Positions 24,097-32,116 of a stretch of DNA of 61,263 bases are shown piece after piece. Location: positions 1 to 61,263 of the forward strand of contig NZ_CALEMI010000140.1 in NCBI RefSeq assembly GCF_937910895.1, written 5' to 3'. Each line of letters opens with the position of its first letter. The stretch's first letter is position 1. Made by a program: the position numbers and the translations under genes. This DNA comes from an uncultured Dokdonia sp. GTDB taxonomy: Bacteria; Bacteroidota; Bacteroidia; Flavobacteriales; Flavobacteriaceae. The notes beneath the pieces were generated by a model. It was not told the DNA's origin. It was given only the letters and a program-made list of their open reading frames with translations, and searched no databases.

Positions 24097-25575
24097 TTAC
24101 AAGTGTGTTAATTCTACCATTAATGGAACGACATAGCCCGAAGCACCTTCTTTTACTTTGAATCCTGGGGTTGCCGAACTATATAAAATCTTGTTCTTAT
24201 CGATTAATTTATTACCTAAAGCTGCCTTGATTTTTGCCGTCAATCCGCCTGTGGTATTTTGCATGACGTTAAGAAGTTGTGCTTCATTTAATTTCTGCTG
24301 ACTAAAAAGAATCAACAAATAATCAGATCCAGGTGTATTATCCATGCGAATCACTTTCTTTTCGCTTGGAAATGCAATGGTTGAGTTAGCGCCAATAAGT
24401 GGCGACATCCCATCACTGTAAGGTAATATTTTATTAATCTTTTGTGTTTTATCTGTGGCAAAAGCATAGATATAACCTTCATTTACGTTTTCCAGATAGA
24501 AACGAAAACGCGTTCCTGATGGATAGCCTTTGGAGCCTTTGTAGGCAACGAGTTCTTCTCCTTCCTTCACGTCGTCTTCTACCACCAAATTTCTAGTTGA
24601 AGTACGGCGCACCTCTAAATCTTCGCCTGTATTGAGTTCAAATCTTAGGTTTCCTTCTGGAAGTTTTTGTGCGATAGGTTCTTCATCTGGGGTATTATCT
24701 GGGTCTGGTGACGGGTCTTCTTTTTTCTTGTGATAGCTGTAGGGCTGTAAAGCGCCCAAGCACCACTCATCATATTCTTTATAAGGTACCCAAATATAAC
24801 CTCCGTCTCCCCATTGGGTGCTCCAACTATTGAGTACTCTAATGGCGCCTCCTTCAAAATTATCATCATACCCTACAGCAACCATCGCGTGATATCCATG
24901 CTTTTTAGCAAGGGTTCCTTTGTCTGAAGGAATAGATCGCCATACTTTTTGAGCTTTAAAAAAGCTTTCCGGAAGTTTCATTCCGATGAGTACGGGGTAG
25001 CCTTCGCTCAATGCTTTTTTAGTGGCATTGACACGTACCCCTGGATCTTGCTCGTCATAAAAGAATAGGGTTTGATAGTCACGAATCCGATAGTCAATAG
25101 CTTCCAATTGGGCGTCTGTGGTGATGGTGGCGCCGCATTGGTATGGAAAGTTTTTTAATAATGGCGCGCCTACTATTTTAAGGGCTTCCATCCCGAGTTT
25201 AGGATTGGCTCCTTTTTGACAATTTGGGTCGTCTTCGTTTTTAATTTGTTCGTACACAAAGGAGGGTGATAATGCATAGCTGGTAATTTGTTGCTTATCG
25301 GTAAGGTTAAAGTCTTTGGCAAGCATGGTGGTACGTAGTCCATAGGCTGCGGCATACGCGACACAGGTTCCGTATTGTCCTTGATTGCCAGGTATGGGTG
25401 TAAACTCTTCTAGCGAGTAGGATGCAGGTAAGTTATCATAGGTACTAGCAGTAAATTGTGCTTTGTAGGGAATGCTTCGGTAGGACTGCTCATCCCAATT
25501 CATTCCCATTGGATAATCTTGTGCAATGATATGTGTACTCACAAAGAGTAGTAATAAAATAAGCGTTCTCATCAT
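24097..25575 (-). CDS. Exported papain-like (C1) cysteine protease with DUF4384-like C-terminus
   Basis: 492 residues. Signal peptide 1-18 (MRTLILLLLFVSTHIIA). The peptidase spans about 45-280: the catalytic Cys near 71 is in GNQGQYGTCVAYAAAYG, the His near 229 in HGYHAMVAVGYDD and the Asn near 248 in VLNSWSTQWGDGGYIWVPY. A Pro/Asp-rich linker precedes a C-terminal domain (about 305-490; TRFRFYLENVNEGYIYAF, YLLILFSQQKL) resembling DUF4384. It contains TRNLVVEDD (near 325), a motif present twice in the caspase protein. First gene of the operon; the palindrome at 25623-25644 lies 48 bp before the start. Confidence 0.88.
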   Translation of the reverse strand: MMRTLILLLLFVSTHIIAQDYPMGMNWDEQSYRSIPYKAQFTASTYDNLPASYSLEEFTPIPGNQGQYGTCVAYAAAYGLRTTMLAKDFNLTDKQQITSYALSPSFVYEQIKNEDDPNCQKGANPKLGMEALKIVGAPLLKNFPYQCGATITTDAQLEAIDYRIRDYQTLFFYDEQDPGVRVNATKKALSEGYPVLIGMKLPESFFKAQKVWRSIPSDKGTLAKKHGYHAMVAVGYDDNFEGGAIRVLNSWSTQWGDGGYIWVPYKEYDEWCLGALQPYSYHKKKEDPSPDPDNTPDEEPIAQKLPEGNLRFELNTGEDLEVRRTSTRNLVVEDDVKEGEELVAYKGSKGYPSGTRFRFYLENVNEGYIYAFATDKTQKINKILPYSDGMSPLIGANSTIAFPSEKKVIRMDNTPGSDYLLILFSQQKLNEAQLLNVMQNTTGGLTAKIKAALGNKLIDKNKILYSSATPGFKVKEGASGYVVPLMVELTHL

Positions 25576-25622
25576 GTATTGTTTTTTACATCATAAAATT
25601 GCATTTATTGGGAGATTTTTGA

Positions 25623-25644
25623 AATACGGCAGTTGACGTATAAT
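25623..25644. promoter_or_regulatory. Candidate response-regulator operator upstream of the protease operon
   Basis: The minus strand reads TACGTCAACTGCCGTA at its core, 48 bp before the papain-like gene. One of four copies of TACGNCAAYTGCCNTA; the others are at 26659, 31931 and 35331. No TAnnTTTG box is seen between it and the start codon. Confidence 0.75.
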
Positions 25645-25899
25645 GTAGCTGGTAGCTTTTAGTCGGGAGTCGGTAAGTTTTTAAAAAAAAGTCTACTGTA
25701 AAGCAATATTGTTTTTGAATTGAGTATTTCCCCTCTATAAAGAAGGGTTTAAGGGTGTGTTTTATTCATTAGAATGCAAAATAGAGCAATACTCTATTTT
25801 AGAGTGCTACTCTATTTTTTGCGCTTCTATCTAGTAGTATTATAAGCATCGTAAACATCAAGAGTAAGAGTCCCCACCCCCTTCGAGGTCTAGGGAGAT
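25645..25899. other. Intergenic region between the protease operon and the response regulator gene
   Basis: Non-coding. It holds the double hairpin at 25779-25814 and a decayed C-rich/G-rich repeat near 25870-25895. No gene was seen. Confidence 0.6.
25779..25814 (-). terminator. Tandem hairpins, probable terminator of the response regulator gene
   Basis: AAATAGAG/CTCTATTT (25779-25799) and TAGAGT/ACTCTA (25800-25814) lie 86-121 bp downstream of the response regulator stop. The first hairpin ends in a T-run on the minus strand. Confidence 0.5.
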
Positions 25900-26550
25900 T
25901 TAAATAAGGTTATGCTTTTTGGCTTTTTGGACTGCCTCAATCTTGGAGTGTACTTGTAGTTTTTTGTAAATGTTTTCGATATGTTTACGTACGGTACTTG
26001 GTGAGAGAAATAGATGATCGGCTATAATTTTATAGCTCAATCCTTTGGAGAGTTGTTCTAATACTTCGACTTCTCTTTTGGAAAGACTGATTTCTTCTCT
26101 ATCGGTATCATTTTCAATAGTGATGGGATTTCGAAGAAGTTTCAACGTTTTCATCGCGATAGATGGATTCATGGCGGCACCTCCATCTAGGGTTTCTTTG
26201 ATCCCGCTGTACAACACATCTGGCGTGACTTCTTTAAGTAAATACCCGTCGGCACCTGCTTGAATAGATTTGAAGATATTCTCATCATTGTCAAATACGG
26301 TCAGCATAATGATCTTAATATGCGGATATTTTTGCTTGACAATCTGCGTGGTTTCTATACCATTGAGTACAGGCATTTCTATATCCATTAAAATCACTTG
26401 CAGGTTATGGTTGTCTTCTAGTTTACTCAGTGCTTGACTTCCGTCCATAGCCATCCACTTAATGTCAATGTCTTCAAAAAACGAGAGTTTTTCTTTGACT
26501 GCTTTGGCTAGAAAGCTATTGTCATCTACGATGGCTACTTTTATCTTCAT
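25900..26550 (-). CDS. NarL/LuxR-type response regulator
   Basis: 216 residues. The receiver domain (1-125) has acidic D9 and D10 and phosphoacceptor D56 in VILMDIEMP. The C-terminal LuxR-type helix-turn-helix (about 152-216) reads LSKREVEVLEQLSKGLSYKI and LFLSPSTVRKHIENIYKKL. It is the obvious partner of the TPR histidine kinase just upstream, although 126 bp containing the palindrome at 26659-26680 separate the two genes. The same palindrome precedes the protease operon, the PQQ-propeller gene and a lipoprotein gene, so it may be this protein's binding site, with autoregulation. Confidence 0.93.
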   Translation of the reverse strand: MKIKVAIVDDNSFLAKAVKEKLSFFEDIDIKWMAMDGSQALSKLEDNHNLQVILMDIEMPVLNGIETTQIVKQKYPHIKIIMLTVFDNDENIFKSIQAGADGYLLKEVTPDVLYSGIKETLDGGAAMNPSIAMKTLKLLRNPITIENDTDREEISLSKREVEVLEQLSKGLSYKIIADHLFLSPSTVRKHIENIYKKLQVHSKIEAVQKAKKHNLI

Positions 26551-26658
26551 ATTTTTAAAGATACTATTTTATTGTAAGGTAAATTGTCCGAAACATCCTG
26601 CTCCTCCTAAGGGTTCTATGTTTACTTCACTAAAGATACTCGGAAATCAACTGTAACC

Positions 26659-26680
26659 TATACGGCAATTGGCGTATTAT
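26659..26680. promoter_or_regulatory. Candidate operator upstream of the response regulator gene
   Basis: The minus strand reads TACGCCAATTGCCGTA. The site overlaps the stop codon of the histidine kinase and lies 109 bp before the response regulator start. Confidence 0.75.
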
Positions 26681-28650
26681 GATTTCAGATCAAGCGCAAC
26701 GCTTACTGATGTCCCTTCATTTTCTTCAGAATCAATGGTATATAAAGCTGCAATATCTTTAGCTCTCTTTTTCATATTTAACAAGCCGTTTCCAATATCA
26801 GGGTTATGGATGTCAAATCCTTTACCATCGTCTTTAACGCGTGCTAACAACTTATTTTGGTCTTTAGACAGAGACACTTCGATATGAGCTGCTTTTGCAT
26901 ACTTGATCGCATTGTTGATAGCTTCTTGAATGATTCTATAGATCGTGACTCCTTCTACAGAAGTTACAAATTGGTTTCTATCAATATCTTTTTGAAAATT
27001 AAATGAAAATAGTATTTCAGGACAGGCTGTTCTTGCTTGTTCTAAGAGATTTGCAATACGGGCTTCTATGTCTTCAAGAGTGATGCTTTCTTTATTCATT
27101 GCCCAAATGGTATCTCGCAATTCATTGATAGTGTTTTTTGTAAAAGCACCTACTTCGCCTAGTTTTGTTTTTACCATACTATCTGCATCTTTTAATCCAT
27201 ATTTTAGATTATCTAGTGATGATATAATAAAAGTAAGATGACTTCCTATATTATCATGTAAATCTCTAGAGATCCGAAGACGTTGTTCTTGTAAATGGTT
27301 TTGAGTTTCAATTTTTGAAAGCGCTTCTTTAAGTTTACTTTCTTTTTTAAGCTGTGCATTTTTTAAACGTTGCTGCTTATAAAATAGATATCCTACTAAT
27401 GCTAATAGAATCGCTAATCCAATAACACCGTAAATAATATAATTCCGTTGCTTTATTTCAAGTTCACGCTCTGCGAGAGAAGCTCTAGTTTTAGCAAGAG
27501 CGACTTCTTTTTCTACGGTTTTAAAGCGTGTTTCAGAAAGGGCTATGGCACGAGCATTTTCCTGAGAAAACTTTCTTTTAAGTACCGCTTGTAACGAATC
27601 TATAAAACGACTTCCTTGCACTTTATCTCCTTCTGCTAGATATATAGAACTAGCCGTTTTATAGAAAAACTGTGCCGAATCTCCAAAAGAAGGGTATTCC
27701 TTTAGCAGTTCAAATCCTTCTTCGAGATTTTCTCGTGCTTTTTGGTCATTATTCACTAAGAAATAGGCGTAACTAAGACCACTTATAGCTTCAAAATAAG
27801 TTCTAATATCTATATTATTGTCAGGTGGTCCTTTTTTTGCATTTTCATAAGAGGTAATAGCTTCAGAATAATTACCCATACTTATTTGGGCATCCGCTTT
27901 ACTAATAAAGAGTCGCTGATACTCCGTGTAAAATTTAAATTCTTCGGCAATCTGAAGCCCACGGTCAAAGGCTTCTATTGCTTTTTCATACTCTTGTTTT
28001 AATCTGTAGGTAATTCCTATATTATTATATGAAATAATCTGTTGTGTTTTAAGGTTCCGTTTGATGCGTTCTTCAAGGGCTTGCTTATGATAGTTTAATG
28101 CCTTTTCAGCCTGCTCTAACTCTTGATAAATCAATCCAATATTACTTAGATATACATCTGTTCGTTTTTCAGGAAAGTACTCTTTGGTGATTGTTAACGC
28201 TTCAAAAAAGAATGCTTGTGCCTCATTCAATTGGTCTTGTCCCCAAGCATTCATTCCTAAATTATTGAGGGAGCGAGTCTCCAAGACTTTAAAATTATAT
28301 TCTTTAGAAAGTGTACGCGCTTTTTCAAAGTAATAAAAAGCAGAATCGTACTCTCTATTTACGTCAAAACTAATTCCGTAGGTATTGGTCAGTAAAACAG
28401 TACCATATTTATAATTTATCGCTTTTGAACTTTTGATCGCACTTTTAAGAATAGAGTCTGCCCGTTTGCGATTATTAAAAATATAGTAAAACCCCATTCT
28501 ATTGTAAATATCATACTTCAAAGAATCTGGAGCTTGCTGAGCGACACGACTCAAACTATCAATTTCTCTTTCTGTATTCTGAGCCTTCAGTTGAACAAAT
28601 GTACAATTGGAGAGAATGAACGAAATAAGTAACCACCTAAAGGTTTTCAT
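26677..28650 (-). CDS. TPR-containing sensor histidine kinase
   Basis: About 657 residues from MKTFRWLLISFILSNCTFVQ (signal peptide); an upstream in-frame ATG at 28689 lacks that character. Periplasmic TPR units fill about 25-370 (for example SLNNLGMNAWGQDQLNEAQA). A membrane segment (YVIYGVIGLAILLALVGYLF-like, near 405-425) is followed by a coiled coil, a HisKA_3 box with phospho-His in RISRDLHDNIGSHL and a HATPase domain (NNAIKYAKAAHIEV, DDGKGFD, NGLLNMKKRAKDI). It pairs with the downstream response regulator. The periplasmic stimulus is unknown. Confidence 0.92.
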   Translation of the reverse strand: MKTFRWLLISFILSNCTFVQLKAQNTEREIDSLSRVAQQAPDSLKYDIYNRMGFYYIFNNRKRADSILKSAIKSSKAINYKYGTVLLTNTYGISFDVNREYDSAFYYFEKARTLSKEYNFKVLETRSLNNLGMNAWGQDQLNEAQAFFFEALTITKEYFPEKRTDVYLSNIGLIYQELEQAEKALNYHKQALEERIKRNLKTQQIISYNNIGITYRLKQEYEKAIEAFDRGLQIAEEFKFYTEYQRLFISKADAQISMGNYSEAITSYENAKKGPPDNNIDIRTYFEAISGLSYAYFLVNNDQKARENLEEGFELLKEYPSFGDSAQFFYKTASSIYLAEGDKVQGSRFIDSLQAVLKRKFSQENARAIALSETRFKTVEKEVALAKTRASLAERELEIKQRNYIIYGVIGLAILLALVGYLFYKQQRLKNAQLKKESKLKEALSKIETQNHLQEQRLRISRDLHDNIGSHLTFIISSLDNLKYGLKDADSMVKTKLGEVGAFTKNTINELRDTIWAMNKESITLEDIEARIANLLEQARTACPEILFSFNFQKDIDRNQFVTSVEGVTIYRIIQEAINNAIKYAKAAHIEVSLSKDQNKLLARVKDDGKGFDIHNPDIGNGLLNMKKRAKDIAALYTIDSEENEGTSVSVALDLKS

Positions 28651-28717
28651 AAACAGCTTATTTATCAATGAAATATAACAAAAGTGCATTACTCTTACAT
28701 ATTGAACATGTCATAAT

Positions 28718-28957
28718 TTACAATTTTATTTGATGCTGAACCATAAGAGATTCAGAGAGGTTGTATGTTAATAAGTCATATTTATTTAGAGACATCATCC
28801 GTTTTTTTATTTGTTTTTTGTGTACTTGGAATTCTTCAGCATACAAAGCAAGTTGCTCTTGATGTTTTCTGAAATCTTTTTGACCACGTTTTCTAACAAC
28901 AAAAAAGAGTATAAACCCTATACTGAATGTTACAATTAAAATGAGTATTGATATCAT
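28718..28957 (-). CDS. Small single-pass membrane protein
   Basis: 79 residues. The N-terminal membrane helix (ISILILIVTFSIGFILFFVV) is followed by a basic, Gln/Lys-rich cytoplasmic tail (KHQEQLALYAEEFQVHKKQIKKRM). No family was recognised. It lies 67 bp upstream of the kinase on the same strand, so it may be cotranscribed. Confidence 0.55.
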   Translation of the reverse strand: MISILILIVTFSIGFILFFVVRKRGQKDFRKHQEQLALYAEEFQVHKKQIKKRMMSLNKYDLLTYNLSESLMVQHQIKL

Positions 28958-29011
28958 GATTTGTTATATTTCTAATAGATTCAGCATAAACGAGAGGCAT
29001 CATTCTTTACA

Positions 29012-29048
29012 CGCTTTCGCAAACCTGCCTGCTGGCAGACAGGAGCGT
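29012..29048. repeat. Interrupted 16-bp palindrome with nested CCTGCC..GGCAG insert
   Basis: CGCTTTCGCAAA, then CCTGCCTGCTGGCAGACAGG, then AGCGTAT. The second palindrome is inserted after the GAA of the first. Compare 41824, 44046 and 50784. Confidence 0.85.
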
Positions 29049-29062
29049 ATACCTCCTACTCC

Positions 29063-29791
29063 CTATTCTGTGAGTTGCTGTAATTGTTGTCGTACTTCCT
29101 CTACATCTTGTTCATCTTTTTTAATCAAATGCGCTACCAGATCTGTCAATCTCGCATCTTCTTTAAAGGCTACGATCATAAGGTCTATGCAGGTTCTAAA
29201 CAAGATTAATAATATTGCAGCCATGATGCCCGCCTCATAAAAAATTACAAAAAATGCCGCGATAATTACCACAAACTGTTGCACAAAGATGCGCACATAG
29301 GGCTTCATCATTAAGTCTGCTGCTCTATACTGATGATATTTCTCTTTGATGATAAAGTTATTAATAAAATATCCTACGTTTTGTGCAATGATAGACATCA
29401 TGACCCAGCCCATACCATCAAAATGTAGCACTTTCAAATAGTTCCCCATAAGATCCAAACTATTGGTGATCACACTTGTTTGATCCATTTCAAATAACAC
29501 AAACGCAAAAATACTTTGGATCGCCACAAACCCTCCATAATGAATGGCAAAAAATATAGTTTGAAAGTGTGCTATACTTGGATGGTTGTCTGCTTTCTGT
29601 GTACGCCCAAAGAGCGTGGTGATTGTCATTTTTACTATATTAAGAAGCCCGACAACGATACTTTCTAAAAAGTATGCAAATACAACAGTAATGGGTGGAA
29701 CAAAACCAATACTCATCAATAAGATAAGATATCCAGCATTGATCCAGATAAACAGATTCCCTTTATTAGGATATAAAATATCTTTGAGCAT
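29063..29791 (-). CDS. Multi-pass membrane protein, DUF6498-like
   Basis: 242 residues with about five or six hydrophobic segments, including LFIWINAGYLILLMSIGFVP, FFAIHYGGFVAIQSIFAFVL and FVVIIAAFFVIFYEAGIMAA. The N-terminus (ITVVFAYFLESIVVGLLNIVKM) resembles DUF6498 proteins of Bacteroidota. The charged C-terminal tail ends DEQDVEEVRQQLQQLTE. No function is known. It stands between repeats and a terminator hairpin, apparently alone. Confidence 0.65.
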   Translation of the reverse strand: MLKDILYPNKGNLFIWINAGYLILLMSIGFVPPITVVFAYFLESIVVGLLNIVKMTITTLFGRTQKADNHPSIAHFQTIFFAIHYGGFVAIQSIFAFVLFEMDQTSVITNSLDLMGNYLKVLHFDGMGWVMMSIIAQNVGYFINNFIIKEKYHQYRAADLMMKPYVRIFVQQFVVIIAAFFVIFYEAGIMAAILLILFRTCIDLMIVAFKEDARLTDLVAHLIKKDEQDVEEVRQQLQQLTE

Positions 29792-29834
29792 TTTTTAAGT
29801 ATTTATACCAGTTACTCACTGTATTATAATATAT

Positions 29835-29860
29835 AAAAGGCTGCTTTGACACAGCCTTTT
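29835..29860 (-). terminator. Hairpin terminator of the PQQ-propeller gene
   Basis: AAAAGGCTG and CAGCCTTTT pair around an 8-base loop, with an A/T-rich tail on the minus strand, 140 bp after the stop at 30000. Confidence 0.7.
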
Positions 29861-29999
29861 ACTCATATACATGTCCCCCAACTTGTATACGTATTTCCTG
29901 ATGGAAATAACATTAAATAATTTTTGTTCTTTTTAAAAAGTCGAGAATGATTTTTAGGGTATCCTCGGCTAGCGTAAAAACGGCAACACATTGAGACCT

Positions 30000-31871
30000 T
30001 TATTTGGTTAAATCATACGCAAATATAGAATTGTTATCTGCTTTGTAATATAAAATTCCAGCCCACTCGTCAACCTGATATTCTGGTTTTTTGTCCTTTA
30101 ATAAGATTTGTTTTTCCATATTTCCAGAATCTTTATTAATCTTCACTAAGCCTGCTCCACTATCTAAATTTGTCAAGATAAATTGTGAGTTTTGAGTGGC
30201 TGCTGTTGCTTTAAATCGCTTTGATAATTCATTAAAAGAAATCGTAGAAATTTCTGCAAACATGGTTGCTGCACGATCTGCATCTCTTCCTCGTTGATTG
30301 TATTGGCCTAATTGGTTTTTATTCATTCCTGCTTCATAACTCATAGAGACCATGGCTGCTGTAGAGGCTACAGCCATAGCACCAGCTATAAGTTTTCCTG
30401 CAAGACTTTTCCCAGGTGCTTTATGATACGCATGCCATTGTTCTCCGCCTTCCCATTCTAGTAAAGACAAGTTCTGATCGCTAGTGAGTAAAATACCTCC
30501 ATCACGCATTTCTACGTGTGTAGGATCTTCCTTTCCTTCAAATTTTGATTTGGCAAGTGTCGCAACATCGTTTGTGGTAGCATCGATGGCTAGTAGTTCA
30601 TCATCTGCACTAATGAGATATCTGTTATTTTTACTGTCATAGGTAGAACTGACTGCTGATGCTTTTTTATACTTCAATGGTTTTTTCCATACTTGTTCTC
30701 CGGTATCTAAATTGACAATATTTGCATCTTCAGAAGTGATATAAATCAGCCCGTTTTCAGTTTCTGCCATCGTCAGGATATTTTCTCCTGTCTTTAAAGG
30801 TTTTTTAAATAATGGCTGTCCGTCAAAAGATACTTTATTAATTCCCCCGCTATATACGCCAAATAAGATTCCGTCATCCATTACATAAAAGTGCTGTACA
30901 AATCCTTTTGTCTTTGGTGCTTTATCCCAAAGATCTTCTCCGCTTGTTGCACTTAATAAAGCTATTTTAGACTCAGAACGACCCGCTAATACACTTTTGC
31001 CTGCGGTATCTTTATCACTTACAACGGCAAGCCCTTGTGGTAAGATCTGGAAGTTAGAAATAACCCCTTGTACCTTTGCATTGTCTGCCCATAGCTCTGA
31101 CCCGTCTTCTCCTATTTTATAGATTTTTGTATTACTTTTTGCATCATTTGTAATAAATCCGTAGATATCTTTTTCAGTATCACTTGCTGTCATCCATTGG
31201 ATATTTTTGGTTTTATTCTCCCAAAGTGTTTCTCCACTTTTAGATTTGCAAATCATCCCTTGTGAGGTAGGAACGATCAACTTGTCTTTAAGTAATAAGG
31301 TTTGTCCAGAGACCGCAAAATACTTTGCAGTCACTTTACCTGGTTCCAAAAGAAAAAACGAAAAGTCTTCTTTTCCTGTAGCCAGATCATATACTGCTAC
31401 AAGAGGTGTTACACTCTCAAATTTTTCTCCGCCTTTACGGAAACCGTTAACCACCAACTTATTTTGAGGCATTTTCACCTCAGCTCCCCAAACCGTTTTC
31501 CATCCATTCTTTTCTGTACTGAAAATAACCTCACCTGTCACGTGATCTATCACTGCTTTTTTACTGGTGATTCCTGCAAGTCCCTGTTGATCTACAATAA
31601 GATAAGGAGATGCAGGTACATACGTGATTTCTTCAGGTTTTACACGCCCATAGTCTGTAAAATTAAAAAGGAGTTCGTTGCTTCCTGGCTTGATTCCTAC
31701 AAGCCCATCATTGGTCGCTACAATCATATTACCAGAAATAGCAATCGTCATATCATTAATATTTGCACCTACATCATATCGGTAATCTGGTGTTTCTGCC
31801 TTTTGAGCGATACTCGAAAAAGGTAGCCCTAAAAGCACTATGAGTGCGAATTGTTTTATACGTGTTTTCAT
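30000..31871 (-). CDS. Exported PQQ-like beta-propeller protein
   Basis: About 623 residues from MKTRIKQFALIVLLGLPFSSIAQ (signal peptide). ATG 31871 was chosen because the extension to 31928 encodes no plausible signal. Repeated blades have the form D..TG...W/F (for example NLDTGEQVWKKPLKYKKASA, LLSATSGEDLWDKAPKTKGF). A hydrophobic Ala/Gly/Met stretch lies near residue 510 (AGKLIAGAMAVASTAAMVSM). Such propellers often scaffold envelope proteins. The operator-like palindrome at 31931 lies 60 bp before the start, linking it to the kinase/protease locus. Confidence 0.82.
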   Translation of the reverse strand: MKTRIKQFALIVLLGLPFSSIAQKAETPDYRYDVGANINDMTIAISGNMIVATNDGLVGIKPGSNELLFNFTDYGRVKPEEITYVPASPYLIVDQQGLAGITSKKAVIDHVTGEVIFSTEKNGWKTVWGAEVKMPQNKLVVNGFRKGGEKFESVTPLVAVYDLATGKEDFSFFLLEPGKVTAKYFAVSGQTLLLKDKLIVPTSQGMICKSKSGETLWENKTKNIQWMTASDTEKDIYGFITNDAKSNTKIYKIGEDGSELWADNAKVQGVISNFQILPQGLAVVSDKDTAGKSVLAGRSESKIALLSATSGEDLWDKAPKTKGFVQHFYVMDDGILFGVYSGGINKVSFDGQPLFKKPLKTGENILTMAETENGLIYITSEDANIVNLDTGEQVWKKPLKYKKASAVSSTYDSKNNRYLISADDELLAIDATTNDVATLAKSKFEGKEDPTHVEMRDGGILLTSDQNLSLLEWEGGEQWHAYHKAPGKSLAGKLIAGAMAVASTAAMVSMSYEAGMNKNQLGQYNQRGRDADRAATMFAEISTISFNELSKRFKATAATQNSQFILTNLDSGAGLVKINKDSGNMEKQILLKDKKPEYQVDEWAGILYYKADNNSIFAYDLTK

Positions 31872-31930
31872 ACTAAGAAATGGTTTTTGATTTTTACATA
31901 CCAAAACTCCGTAAAACAAGTAAGGCATTC

Positions 31931-31952
31931 AATAGGGCAGTTGACGTATAAT
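31931..31952. promoter_or_regulatory. Candidate operator upstream of the PQQ-propeller gene
   Basis: The minus strand reads TACGTCAACTGCCCTA, 60 bp before the start at 31871. Confidence 0.72.
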
Positions 31953-31994
31953 GACTACGTCTAGTTTTCATTGTAATTCTATGGATGCTTTATA

Positions 31995-32009
31995 CGCTTT
32001 CGCGAAAGC
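31995..32009. repeat. 16-bp palindrome, intergenic
   Basis: CGCTTTCGCGAAAGC, between the divergent propeller and hydroxylase genes. Confidence 0.92.
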
Positions 32010-32102
32010 ATAAAAAACCCCACACCTCTTAGCAGTATGTCTTTTTGATAAAACCACATTTTAAATCATCAGAAGTATGATGAAAATTCCCGTTAAAGTC
32101 TT

Positions 32103-32110
32103 TAATTTTG
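32103..32110 (+). promoter_or_regulatory. -7 element of the hydroxylase gene
   Basis: TAATTTTG, 6 bp before ATG 32117. The transcript would be nearly leaderless, which rules out the ORF start at 32108. Confidence 0.55.
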
Positions 32111-32116
32111 TGTTAT

